Assembly: GCF_014305155.1 (NCBI RefSeq)
Contig: NZ_JACRUK010000029.1
Span: 1-47,922 of the forward strand
Source of the DNA: Flavobacterium muglaense
Lineage (GTDB): Bacteria > Bacteroidota > Bacteroidia > Flavobacteriales > Flavobacteriaceae
Reading direction: 5' to 3'
DNA length: 47,922 nucleotides
Under the pieces are notes generated by a model that worked only from the letters and a program-made list of their open reading frames with translations, did no database searches and had not been told where the DNA came from. Below are positions 8,990 to 17,500 of this stretch, piece by piece (positions within the stretch are counted from its first letter, which is position 1; the number at the start of each line of letters is the position of its first letter). The position numbers and the translations under genes were made by a program.

Positions 8990-9106
8990 GGGCGTGCCAC
9001 CAGCAAGATAAAGGGGCAACTCCTCTTTGTGCGTATTCGCCCCTTTACCTTGCTGCTGTCGTGCCTATCCGCGCTACTTCGGTAGCTAGCTCCTATCACT
9101 CACGCG
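8990..9106. repeat. Dispersed hairpin repeat, family 2 (GGGCGTGCC type)
   Basis: It begins GGGCGTGCCAC and ends CTCACGCG. Its centre is a hairpin with 17-nt arms 9001-9017 and 9039-9055 that pair at 16 of 17 positions. A second small hairpin GCTAC-TTCG-GTAGC is at 9073-9086. The outer parts resemble an intergenic repeat I recall from many Flavobacterium genomes, in which the central stem differs between copies. Only one copy is in this window. No gene lies between polA and 9620. Confidence 0.6.
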
Positions 9107-9152
9107 GGTGTAGTGGAATTATTAGGGTTTAGTGAATTGATTTTGATGCGGT

Positions 9153-9548
9153 TAATCCATTAAGTTTGTCATTCCGAAGGAATCTCTAGTATTGTAAGCG
9201 GTTTGCGTGGGACGTTTTCAGCGAGACAAACGGTGAGGGTAAGAGGGATAGTGTGTTTGGCGTTTTTTTTTATAGAAGTGGTAACGTTGTGTTGGATTGT
9301 AGATCCTGCTAATCCATAAAGTTTGTCATTCCGAAGGAATCTCTAGTTTTGTAAGCGGTTTGTGTGGGACGCTTTCAGCGAGACAAACTGTGAGGGTAAG
9401 AGGGATAGTGTGTTTGGCGTTTTTTTTTATAGAAGTGGTAACGTTGTGTTGAATTGTAGATACTGCTAATCCGTAAAGTTTGTCATTCCGAAGGAATCTC
9501 TAGTATTGTAAGCGGTTTGCGTGGGACGCTTTCAGCGAGACAAACTGG
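9153..9548. repeat. 157-bp tandem repeat, about 2.5 copies
   Basis: Units start at 9153, 9310 and 9467, an exact 157-bp period. The first two units are complete and nearly identical; the third breaks off near 9548. Each unit contains GTTTGTCATTCCGAAGGAAT, a string seen as a dispersed repeat in flavobacteria (from memory), with an ATTCC/GGAAT palindrome, followed by AGCGAGACAAAC and a TGGCGTTTTTTTTT tract. No unit encodes a plausible protein. Confidence 0.85.
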
Positions 9549-9620
9549 GTGTGTTGAGTTTTACTGTAGTTTTTTTTGGTTATACTTTTAAAACTAACTA
9601 TGAAAATCATTCGTAATTCC

Positions 9621-9695
9621 TAGCCCTGATCGCAGCGGTATCCTCTTGTTTTGCGATAGCGAAAACAAGAGATATAGCGAAGAGCAGGAGGGAAG
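9621..9695. repeat. Dispersed hairpin repeat, family 1, copy A
   Basis: It starts TAGCCCTGAT and ends near GAGCAGGAG. The central hairpin is CTCTTGTTTT / GAAAACAAGAG (9643-9671). It has the same outer motifs as copies B (24115-24195) and C (38750-38825, reverse orientation), but its central stem sequence is different while the pairing is kept. Confidence 0.75.
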
Positions 9696-9845
9696 GTTGT
9701 TTTGAAAACGGGATGTTCTGCTCCTAAAAACAATATACCGAAGTTAAAGTTCATTACTTTCTTCTTATTTGCTTCAGGTATGTCATTATTTTTTGTAAAA
9801 ATTGATCCAAATGGGTGTTGGAATGCACTTTTTTATTGCTATTTT

Positions 9846-9923
9846 TTTTTAGTAGGGTTGTATGCTTTTCAAGTTTTTAAACCGATTTTGAAATCAAAGT
9901 CGGTTTTGATAGGGTATTGCGTT
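9846..9923 (+). pseudogene. Remnant of a metallophosphoesterase N-terminus
   Basis: Translated, this segment reads LYAFQVFKPILKSKSVLIGY, which matches residues 17-36 of the intact metallophosphoesterase at 12172-13404 (VYAFQAFKTLVKLKWILVTY) at 10 of 20 positions, including YAFQ, FK and the spaced Lys residues. Continuity ends abruptly where the polA remnant begins at ~9925. The short open frame around it (from about 9702) has no other recognisable content. The match is short and the divergence high, so this is a moderate-confidence call. Confidence 0.5.
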
Positions 9924-9924
9924 C

Positions 9925-10182
9925 AGCACTTTCAGCAGAGGAAAGATTCGTTTGGTTTGATAAGCCAAAAGCCGAAACCCCATAAATAATTCCAAAGTTG
10001 GCTGTTTGAACACGACAAGGATGTTCCCGAGTTACATATTATAAAGGACATTAAATACCCTTTAAGCAGTCGATTGGTGAATGTCTTCATTATTTTTAAA
10101 AGTGGCAATTGTGTTTTCTTCGCCACTAAGGGCTGCAAATGGTTTTTTGTTCAAATGCCTTCTTTCTGTACGAACAGGAATA
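9925..10182 (-). pseudogene. Decayed internal fragment of polA
   Basis: The sequence aligns by eye to the intact polA at about 6494-6815, same strand. Read on the minus strand it contains IPVRTER, then LSGEENTIATFKNNEDIHQS matching LSGEENMIAAFKNNEDIHKS, then frame-shifted matches to NFGIIYGVSAFGLSNQTNLS. About 57 bp covering motif A are missing, and stops and frameshifts interrupt it. It is a clear pseudogene fragment directly joined to the phosphoesterase remnant. Confidence 0.85.
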
Positions 10183-10386
10183 TAAAAGTGCAATATTAAA
10201 AAGATAATAATGTTTGCTTTGGCGGTATTTATGCTTGGGTGGTAATAGAGGTGCAATGAGAGTTCTGTAACCTGATGATTTTGAAATAGGTAGCTCATTT
10301 TTACGCAAGAAAAAAGAAATGCTATTTTCATTGTAGTACATAACTTATAAAACAATAAAAAACAGGTCTTAATCAAGTAAATTATG

Positions 10387-10422
10387 TATTTAATCGATTA
10401 AATATGTTTTTAATCGATTTTA
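10387..10422. promoter_or_regulatory. Two ATCGAT-centred palindromes, candidate operator
   Basis: TATTTAATCGATTAAATA (10387-10404) is a perfect 18-bp palindrome. A second, looser site TTTTAATCGATTTTA has its centre 20 bp downstream, two helical turns away. They lie about 90 bp before the secreted protein gene at 10491. The rest of 10183-10490 shows no gene. The regulator is unknown. Confidence 0.45.
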
Positions 10423-10490
10423 TTTGTAGGTTTGTATAACTAAATTATTGAAACGATAGAAATATTTGTTGAATACTAAATTTTAACATC

Positions 10491-11984
10491 ATGAAAAAAA
10501 CTACTTTTTTTAAATTCGAATTGTCTTTTTTCCTTTTGACATTCATGTTGTTTGCGCTTAGCACTGTAGCTCAGGTAGGTATAGGTACAGTGACTCCGGC
10601 TGCTAGTTCCGTTTTGGATGTGTCTTCAACCACTCAAGGGATGTTAACGCCAAGGATGACTACTACGCAGCGTATGGCTATTGCTTCTCCTGCAAATGGT
10701 TTGATGCTGTACGATACTGACTTGAAGTCTTTTTATTATTATGATAGTTCAATATCGTCCTGGACAAAAATGGGTGCATCTGCAACAAGTGATAGATTAA
10801 ATTTCAAACGTATTAAATCAACCGATGTTTTGGCAACGGTATTGGCTGCAGAGAAAGCAGCGGGTGGAGGAACTAAGTATTTGTTAGATTCTCAAACATT
10901 GTATGAAATTAACGGTACAATTGTATTAGACTTACCAATCGAATTAAATAATGCCTACATCGCAGGTTTAGATTCTGGTGAGGATAAATTAGTAAAAATG
11001 ACTGGTGATTTATTCGTAGGTAGTACAGGTGGGTCTGTTAGAGTAGTGACTTTAGTAGCCGCTGCAGGAAATGTATTTAATATTACAGCTGTTGGGACTC
11101 AAAACCTTATCCTTAGGGATGCCATCATAGCTAATTCAGCAACAGTAGGTAAGATTGAGGGGTTTCAATTAGTCTTTATAAGTATTGTACAATTGGCAGG
11201 TAATAATGCGGGGATTGTATACAAAGATATTAGTAAATTATTGATCACAAATATGGGGTGGTTTGGTACAAACTCAGGTACGTATGAAACTTTTCAAGGT
11301 ACATTTGGTTTAGTCGAAAAAACGGGTGGTTTTAGTGAAGTAATTGGAACAAAGATCGGTATTGATGTTTCGTCTAATCCTGTTATTTCGGGTGATGGTG
11401 TAATTAAAGATGTTGTGTTTACAGGGACGTTGACTACTGGTCTATATATCAAGGGGTATACAGTTGGCAGTTATTCAGGATATAACTTTAATAATAAATG
11501 GACGGTTAGTTGTCCGGGTGTGCCTAGAGAGGATGACAGTGAAGCGGCCGGAGATATGAACTTCGATTACTCTGTAGGATCTGGAGCTGCTACCACTTTT
11601 AATACTTCAAATCCAAGTAATACAGTGAAATTGTTAGGAACTTCAGTTACGAACAATGTGTTTCGTTTCTCAACTGATGGATTAAATAATAGGTTAAGAT
11701 ACCTAGGGCTTAAGAAACGCTTTTTTCAAGTTACCGGTTCAGTTTCTTTTCAGGTAAACAATCCGGGTACTTACATTATTTACATTGCTAAAAACGGTAG
11801 TCCAATTTTACAGTATAAAATTTACGGTAGAGGTTTGGTTTCTAGCGACATAGTTGTTTTACCATTAATTGCTGCTACAGAGCTTGCAACTAATGATTAC
11901 ATAGAAGTTTATGTACAGCGTTATACAGGTACAAGTTCAAGTGATTATATCATCACGCCAAACTTGAATATAGTTGTGAATTAG
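10491..11984 (+). CDS. Secreted fibre-like surface protein of unknown function
   Basis: A 497-residue protein with a signal peptide (hydrophobic to about residue 27, ending STVAQ). Mature residues begin VGIGTVTPAASSVLDVSSTT, then QGMLTPRMTTTQRMAIASP and GLMLYDTDLKSFYYYD. This N-terminal block recurs in many flavobacterial exported proteins and in tail-fibre-like proteins. The middle is a repetitive beta-rich region. The last ~100 residues (from about FFQVTGSVSFQV) look like a small jelly-roll/TNF-like domain by pattern only. No T9SS C-terminal sorting domain is evident. It stands alone, with a terminator downstream and a palindromic site upstream. Adhesion or surface display is a guess. Confidence 0.75.
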   Translation: MKKTTFFKFELSFFLLTFMLFALSTVAQVGIGTVTPAASSVLDVSSTTQGMLTPRMTTTQRMAIASPANGLMLYDTDLKSFYYYDSSISSWTKMGASATSDRLNFKRIKSTDVLATVLAAEKAAGGGTKYLLDSQTLYEINGTIVLDLPIELNNAYIAGLDSGEDKLVKMTGDLFVGSTGGSVRVVTLVAAAGNVFNITAVGTQNLILRDAIIANSATVGKIEGFQLVFISIVQLAGNNAGIVYKDISKLLITNMGWFGTNSGTYETFQGTFGLVEKTGGFSEVIGTKIGIDVSSNPVISGDGVIKDVVFTGTLTTGLYIKGYTVGSYSGYNFNNKWTVSCPGVPREDDSEAAGDMNFDYSVGSGAATTFNTSNPSNTVKLLGTSVTNNVFRFSTDGLNNRLRYLGLKKRFFQVTGSVSFQVNNPGTYIIYIAKNGSPILQYKIYGRGLVSSDIVVLPLIAATELATNDYIEVYVQRYTGTSSSDYIITPNLNIVVN

Positions 11985-12051
11985 TTAGTTTTGATTAAAT
12001 GTAATATCGATCTAATGTTTGTATTTTATAAATGATGGATACATGATCAAG

Positions 12052-12074
12052 CCAGCAGCAGTGCTGGTTTTTTT
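12052..12074 (+). terminator. Intrinsic terminator after the secreted protein gene
   Basis: CCAGCA-GCAG-TGCTGG forms a 6-bp GC-rich stem followed by a run of seven T. It is about 67 bp after the stop codon at 11984. Confidence 0.85.
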
Positions 12075-12171
12075 ATAGGTATTATAATTAGTTGTTGTTT
12101 TTAGTTAAATATTGATTAATATCAATGCGTAGTCTTTTCTTAATTTGTTATTTTGTCAAAAAAATATAATA

Positions 12172-13404
12172 ATGATTTTTCGCATCTTGTTTCTTTTGGT
12201 TTTTTTGCTAATTATAGAGGTTTACGCATTTCAAGCATTCAAAACTTTAGTGAAGTTAAAATGGATTTTGGTTACTTATCAAGTAATAAGTGCGGTTATC
12301 TTGTTGTTTATTTTGTATTCCTTTACCAGATTTGATAGTTCAGTGGGCCAAACAAAGCAAACTATGTTTACCATGGGCTTGTTATTGGTGGTTTATGTTC
12401 CTAAGCTTATTTTGACATTGCTACTTCTAGGGGAAGATATTTTTCGAATGGGAGCTGGAGCGGTGAATTATTTTATAGCCAGTAATGATCAAGATTTTTT
12501 GGGATCAAGACGACGTTTTATCAGTCAGATTGGGTTAGGACTTGCTGCAATTCCTTTTGCGTCACTTATTTATGGTATTACGGTTGGTAGGTATAATTAT
12601 AAGGTAATAAAGCAGCGCATTTTTTTTCCAGATCTACCCGATGCTTTCGATGGATTTACGATTACACAGATATCAGATGTGCATAGCGGAAGTTTTGATA
12701 ACGCCGAAAAAATAAACTATGCAATTGATCTTGTTAACGAACAAAACTCTGATTTGATCCTTTTTACAGGAGATATCGTTAATACGCATGCCAAAGAAAT
12801 GAATCCATGGATTGATGCTTTTAATCGAATAAAAAAACATCAGTACGGAAAATATTCGGTACTTGGGAATCATGATTATGGAGAATACGTTACTTGGCCA
12901 ACCAAGGAAGCTAAAGAGGAGAATTTTGAAGCTATAAAAAGTTTATACGGACAAATAGGGTTTAAATTACTTTTAAATGAACATACTTATATCGAGAAAG
13001 GAAATGATAAAATAGCTTTGATAGGAGTAGAAAACTGGGGTCATAATTTTAAAAAAGCAGGAGATATTGAAAAAGCGTCTCAAGCTGTAGCACAAGATGA
13101 TTTTAAAGTTTTAATGAGTCATGATCCAAGCCATTGGGATTATGAAATTAAAAATCATCATAAAAATTTCCATCTTACGTTAGCGGGTCATACCCATGGT
13201 ATGCAGTTTGGAATTGAGATTCCGGGTTATTTTAAATGGAGTTTAGCACAGTATGTTTACGCACAATGGGCTGGTTTGTATGAGAATTTGGGTAGATATG
13301 TTTATGTCAACAGAGGTTTTGGGTATCATGCTTATCCTGGAAGGGTAGGAATTATGCCTGAAATTACCGTGATCGAACTAAAAAAAGGTAAGAATGTGGC
13401 ATAA
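12172..13404 (+). CDS. Membrane-anchored metallophosphoesterase
   Basis: A 410-residue calcineurin-like phosphoesterase. About four hydrophobic segments (roughly 1-18, 33-50, 66-86, 116-136) precede the catalytic domain, so it is an inner-membrane protein. Metal-site motifs are complete: DVH (169-171), GD (200-201), GNHD (232-235), H317 and GHTHG (339-343). The family resembles YkuE/YaeI-type phosphodiesterases that act on nucleotide or lipid phosphates; the exact substrate is unknown. ATG at 12172 is chosen over an upstream codon because it starts the first hydrophobic helix. A remnant of a homologous N-terminus lies at 9846-9923. A promoter for the next gene begins just after its stop. Confidence 0.9.
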   Translation: MIFRILFLLVFLLIIEVYAFQAFKTLVKLKWILVTYQVISAVILLFILYSFTRFDSSVGQTKQTMFTMGLLLVVYVPKLILTLLLLGEDIFRMGAGAVNYFIASNDQDFLGSRRRFISQIGLGLAAIPFASLIYGITVGRYNYKVIKQRIFFPDLPDAFDGFTITQISDVHSGSFDNAEKINYAIDLVNEQNSDLILFTGDIVNTHAKEMNPWIDAFNRIKKHQYGKYSVLGNHDYGEYVTWPTKEAKEENFEAIKSLYGQIGFKLLLNEHTYIEKGNDKIALIGVENWGHNFKKAGDIEKASQAVAQDDFKVLMSHDPSHWDYEIKNHHKNFHLTLAGHTHGMQFGIEIPGYFKWSLAQYVYAQWAGLYENLGRYVYVNRGFGYHAYPGRVGIMPEITVIELKKGKNVA

Positions 13405-13418
13405 TTCGTTAAAAATGC

Positions 13419-13426
13419 TACATTTG
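13419..13426 (+). promoter_or_regulatory. -7 element of the promoter for the thioredoxin-like gene
   Basis: TACATTTG matches the Bacteroidota TAnnTTTG -7 consensus, 50 bp before the ATG at 13477. The -33 region has no clear TTTG, so this is a moderate call. Confidence 0.45.
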
Positions 13427-13476
13427 TAAATTACTATCTATCTTTTAATAGATTTAAAAATTAAATTTTTGGTTTT

Positions 13477-13773
13477 ATGTCAAAATTTGGAGAACTTATA
13501 AGCGCACATGTACCTGTGTTAATCGATTTTTACACAGATTGGAATGAATCATCTGTTTCGATGCATCCAGTTATTAGGGATGTAGCGGCAGCTCTTGGTG
13601 ATAAAGCAAAAGTCATTAAGATTGATGTTGATAAAAATCAAGAATTAGCCGAAGCATTAAGGATTAAAGGACTTCCTACCTTAATGATTTACAAAGACGG
13701 ACAAATGATCTGGAGACAATCTGGTGAGCTTGATGCAAATACAATCATTGGTATTGTACAAGAACAGCTTTAA
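13477..13773 (+). CDS. Thioredoxin-fold protein without the redox cysteines
   Basis: A 98-residue single-domain thioredoxin fold. It has the strand VPVLIDFYTDW, then NESS (residues 23-26) exactly where thioredoxin has CGPC. The cis-proline loop GLPT (65-68) and the final strands are kept. The protein contains no cysteine at all, so it cannot be a disulfide oxidoreductase. It has the normal length of thioredoxin and no frameshift, so it looks like a maintained, repurposed protein, perhaps a binding or chaperone-like partner. It sits between a metallophosphoesterase and a convergent polysaccharide deacetylase whose stop is only 7 bp away. Function is not known. Confidence 0.88.
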   Translation: MSKFGELISAHVPVLIDFYTDWNESSVSMHPVIRDVAAALGDKAKVIKIDVDKNQELAEALRIKGLPTLMIYKDGQMIWRQSGELDANTIIGIVQEQL

Positions 13774-13780
13774 GTCTTTT

Positions 13781-14419
13781 TTATTCTAATACATCACAAT
13801 ACAACTGATGCTTTTCGATGTAGTCTAAAACTTTAGGTAAAGTATGTTTTAGATTTTTTGATGCTTTGATGCTATCGTGAAATACAATTATACTTCCTGA
13901 TCTGGTGTTTTTGATAACATTGTCTAAGCATTTTTCTTTCGAAATTGTTTGGTCAAAATCCGCACTAAGAACATCCCACATTATTATCTTATATCCCTGT
14001 GCTAGTAAAAGGCGTGCTTGATTATTTTTTATTTTGCCGTAAGGCGGGCGAAATAATAAGGTTTTCTGGTTGGTATGGTTGTATATCGACTCATTACAAA
14101 GCATGGTGTTTTCAATATATTTTTCGGTGCTGGTGCTCCATCCATTCAAATGATTCATGGTATGGTTGCCTATTGCGTGGCCTTCGATTAGTATTCTTTT
14201 AAATAAAGCCGGATTCTCTTCGATGTTTTTTCCAATACAGAAAAAAGTGGCTTTTGCAGATCGCTTTTTAAGTTCGTCTAGTACCCATTCTGTAACTTCG
14301 GGAGTTGGTCCGTCATCAAACGTAAGATAGACTTTGTTGGCACTGTTTGGAATGTCCCAAGTATACTTTGAAAATATTTTTTTTATAAAAGAGTTGGTTT
14401 TTATCCAATACAATTTCAT
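13781..14419 (-). CDS. Polysaccharide deacetylase (NodB homology, CE4)
   Basis: A 212-residue carbohydrate esterase 4 domain that removes N-acetyl or O-acetyl groups from glycans such as peptidoglycan or chitin-like polymers. Motifs seen are TFDDGP (33-38, catalytic Asp and metal Asp), HTMNH (86-90, metal His), RPPYG (124-128) and VFHD (179-182, catalytic His181). ATG at 14419 is preferred; the open frame continues upstream through a terminator hairpin, which argues against the longer start. No signal peptide is obvious, although the first ~16 residues are basic and hydrophobic. The substrate is undetermined. Confidence 0.9.
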   Translation of the reverse strand: MKLYWIKTNSFIKKIFSKYTWDIPNSANKVYLTFDDGPTPEVTEWVLDELKKRSAKATFFCIGKNIEENPALFKRILIEGHAIGNHTMNHLNGWSTSTEKYIENTMLCNESIYNHTNQKTLLFRPPYGKIKNNQARLLLAQGYKIIMWDVLSADFDQTISKEKCLDNVIKNTRSGSIIVFHDSIKASKNLKHTLPKVLDYIEKHQLYCDVLE

Positions 14420-14448
14420 CTGTTGTTTTTGATTAAAATTAAAAAAAA

Positions 14449-14485
14449 ATGTAGCAATATCATCAGACATTGCTACATTTTTTTC
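14449..14485 (-). terminator. Terminator of the DUF2723 gene
   Basis: AATGTAGCAAT and ATTGCTACATT form an 11-bp stem with A/T runs on both sides. It lies just after the DUF2723 stop, between it and the deacetylase start. Confidence 0.8.
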
Positions 14486-14505
14486 ATGTTATTGTATGTT
14501 TTAAT

Positions 14506-17500
14506 TTATTCTTTTTTACGACCAAAACGTTCAAACATCGAGATGTAAGTATTAAACACCGTTTTGTTTTTGTTGTAATAAGCAGTATCGCCATTTTCAT
14601 TCATGACTTGCAGTAGTCCTCTGTAGCGCTCAAGATCAGTAATAATGTCAATAGCTATGCTTGATTGCTCTGATGGAGCTAGTTTAGCATAGTAATTTAA
14701 ATTCTCTTTGTATTTATTGATAAGGGTTTCAAGAAGTTGATGTGCTTTTGCTTTTTCGCCTACTTGATAATATCCTCTTGTGAATGGTTCTAATAGAGAA
14801 TAGTAACCAAATTTCTCTAATGGCATTTTTGTCATGGCTAATTCAATAACTTGTTTAGCCTTGTCTTTTTTGCCTTCTTCGATTAATTTATCCATCAATC
14901 GAGCAAGATTAGTTCGGTAAGTAATGCTTTCTCTTCTAGTTTCAGGATCATGGTATATTTTATCACTTTCGCTATTTCCCCAATCCCATTTCATGACATT
15001 AGTAAACATTTTGTCTGAGTCAATTTGCCCCATGTCTAGTGGGCTTCCGTCTTTTGGTACAGCGGTTTTGATAGGTACAAGTTTGTAAATCATTCCGTCA
15101 AGCTGAAGGTAATTTTTCATCCACAAGTAATCTTCATCGTCAAATGCTCCTGGGCTAAAGAAAACAGGTCTTTTCCAGTCGTTATTAGCAATGATATCTA
15201 GCATCATAAGACGGTTTTTGTACAAGGCATTTCCTTTAATGTCAATATCAATATAGGGAACAATAGAGTCGTAGTATTTAGGAGCAACAACTTTATTTTT
15301 TATGATATTATTTTTGTCAATTGTAATTCGAATTTTATTTGTTGGATAAAAATGAATCGTTTGACCGTTTTGCATGTCAACAGTTGATTTTGGGTTTTTT
15401 ATAAAGTTGATAAAATCTTTTATTTCCCATCTGCTTTCTGTTTTTGGAATATGTGCTACGTAATCTAATTTGTCTCCTACGTATTCATCATGTGTGAATG
15501 AGATAGGTAGCGGGTTAGATTCGTATGTTTTTGTTTTCATTTGATCAATATACCAATCCGTCATAAAAAGGCTGGTGTTGACAATTTTAACGTCTGTTCT
15601 AATGTTTTCAATCTCTTGGGCGTACCAAAGAGGGAAGGTATCGTTGTCCCCGATTGTGAATAGTATGGCGTTAGGATCACATGAGTTAAGGTACGCTTTT
15701 GCCATTGCTGTAGCAGTGTATTTACCAGAACGATCGTGGTCATCCCAGTTTTGTGAAGCCATAAGAACTGGCGCAGCAAGAAGTGAACCCGCAATGATAA
15801 TAGGTCCTGCTATTCTTGGAGCTAGGTATTTTTGTAGACTTTCGTAAAGAGAATAAACTCCAAAACCAATCCATATAGCAAAAACATAGAATGAGCCTAC
15901 AAGTGCATAATCACGTTCTCTAGGTTCAAATGGGCGTTCGTTTAAGTATATTTTTAGTGCTAAACCGGTAAATAGAAATAGAGCTAGTAACACATAGAAG
16001 CTTTTTAGGTCCTTGCTAGCATGGTACATTAAGCCAATTAGGCCTAAGATAAAAGGAAGGAAGAAATAGACATTACGACCTTTATTGTTTAGAACATCCG
16101 AAGGAAGGTTTTCTTGTGATCCTATATGTAGATTATCGATAAAATTAATACCACTAATCCAGTTTCCGTCTTGGTTGTTGTATCGACCTTGTTCGTCACT
16201 TTGACGTCCTACAAAATTCCACATCAAATACCTCCAGTACATATAGCCAAATTGGTATTCGACCATAAAACTTAAGTTGTCTACCGTTGTAGGTTTTTCA
16301 ATGATTAGGTAGTCGCCGTAGCTTTTTAAGAATTTAATGTAACCATCGTTGTCAATTTGTTTTTGCGCGTAAGCGTGTCTAAATTCGGTGACTGTTTTTT
16401 CAACCTCATTTTTCAACTGAGCGATTGCCTTGTTGTAATCTTCCTCAGATAATTTACTAGCGTCAATTCCGTACTGCGCTAAGTCTTTTTCGTATTGATA
16501 GTTTGGATTTATTTTGAATTCTGGCGCATTGGTGAAATTCATGTAGTTTTCAGCATGCTCTGTACTCCACATTCTAGGTAAAAACGTTTTTTGCTTGTCG
16601 TCACGATTTTGCTCAGCGTTTTTGAAGTTGTTTACAATAACGTATTTTCCTGTTTTGTAATCTCTCTCATAGTTTGGTGCTTTGTCAAAGTAAGGATTAT
16701 CTTCATCGATGTCCGAAAAAGCTTCTGTGTATTGAGGTCCGTAAAATAAGGGGTTAACGCCATATTGTTCTCTGTTGTAGTAGGCAAGAACTTCGGCAGC
16801 ATCAGAAGGTTTGTTTTCGTTGATTACCGTATTGGCATTAGCTCTAATAGGAAGCATCATCCAGGTTGAGAATCCAATTAGAATGAATAAGACGCATAAA
16901 ATCAATGTATTGAATTGTACTAGTCCTTTAGCGCGAGTGTATTTTAAGCCAAAGTAAAAGAAAGCAATTAGTGCTAGAGTCACAAATATACTTCCAGAGT
17001 TAAAAGGCATTCCTAAGCTGTTCACCATGAATATTTCGGTTTTACCAAAGAAAGCCATGGTTAGAGGAAGAAGTAATTTGAAAATAAATAATAATATAGA
17101 AATCACTACCACATTGGCAATAATGAAATTTTTAATAGTAACTGTTTTGTAATTTTTGAAAAAATATAAAAAACCAATTGCTGGAATAGTAAGTAAAGCC
17201 ATGAAGTGTACCCCAAAGGATAACCCTACAACTAGAGCGATAATTAGTAACCATCGATCTCCCCTTACGGTATTCATTTCTTGTTCCCATCTTAATCCTA
17301 ACCATAATAGCAAGGCAATCAAGACAGAAGCCATAGCATAAACCTCGGCTTCAACAGCATTAAACCAAAAACTATCTGAATAAGTGTAAGCAAGTGCGCC
17401 TACAAAAGAACTTCCTAAAACTACAATAGCGTTGCTTTTACTAAGGGTAGCTGTCTCGTTCTCATTTGTACTGTCGTCTGAAACTCGGAGTACTAGTTTT

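Noticed and set aside
9153..9548. CRISPR array
   Set aside because: The repeat unit is 157 bp and repeated head to tail without short spacers, and no cas genes are present.
9702..9989. A small membrane protein of about 95 residues
   Set aside because: The frame crosses the phosphoesterase remnant and then antisense polA remnant sequence, so it is a chance open frame over pseudogene DNA.
10062..10376. A minus-strand protein of about 104 residues
   Set aside because: Its C-terminal half is the polA remnant and the rest has no recognisable content; the polA match shows a deletion and then runs into a stop and frameshifts.
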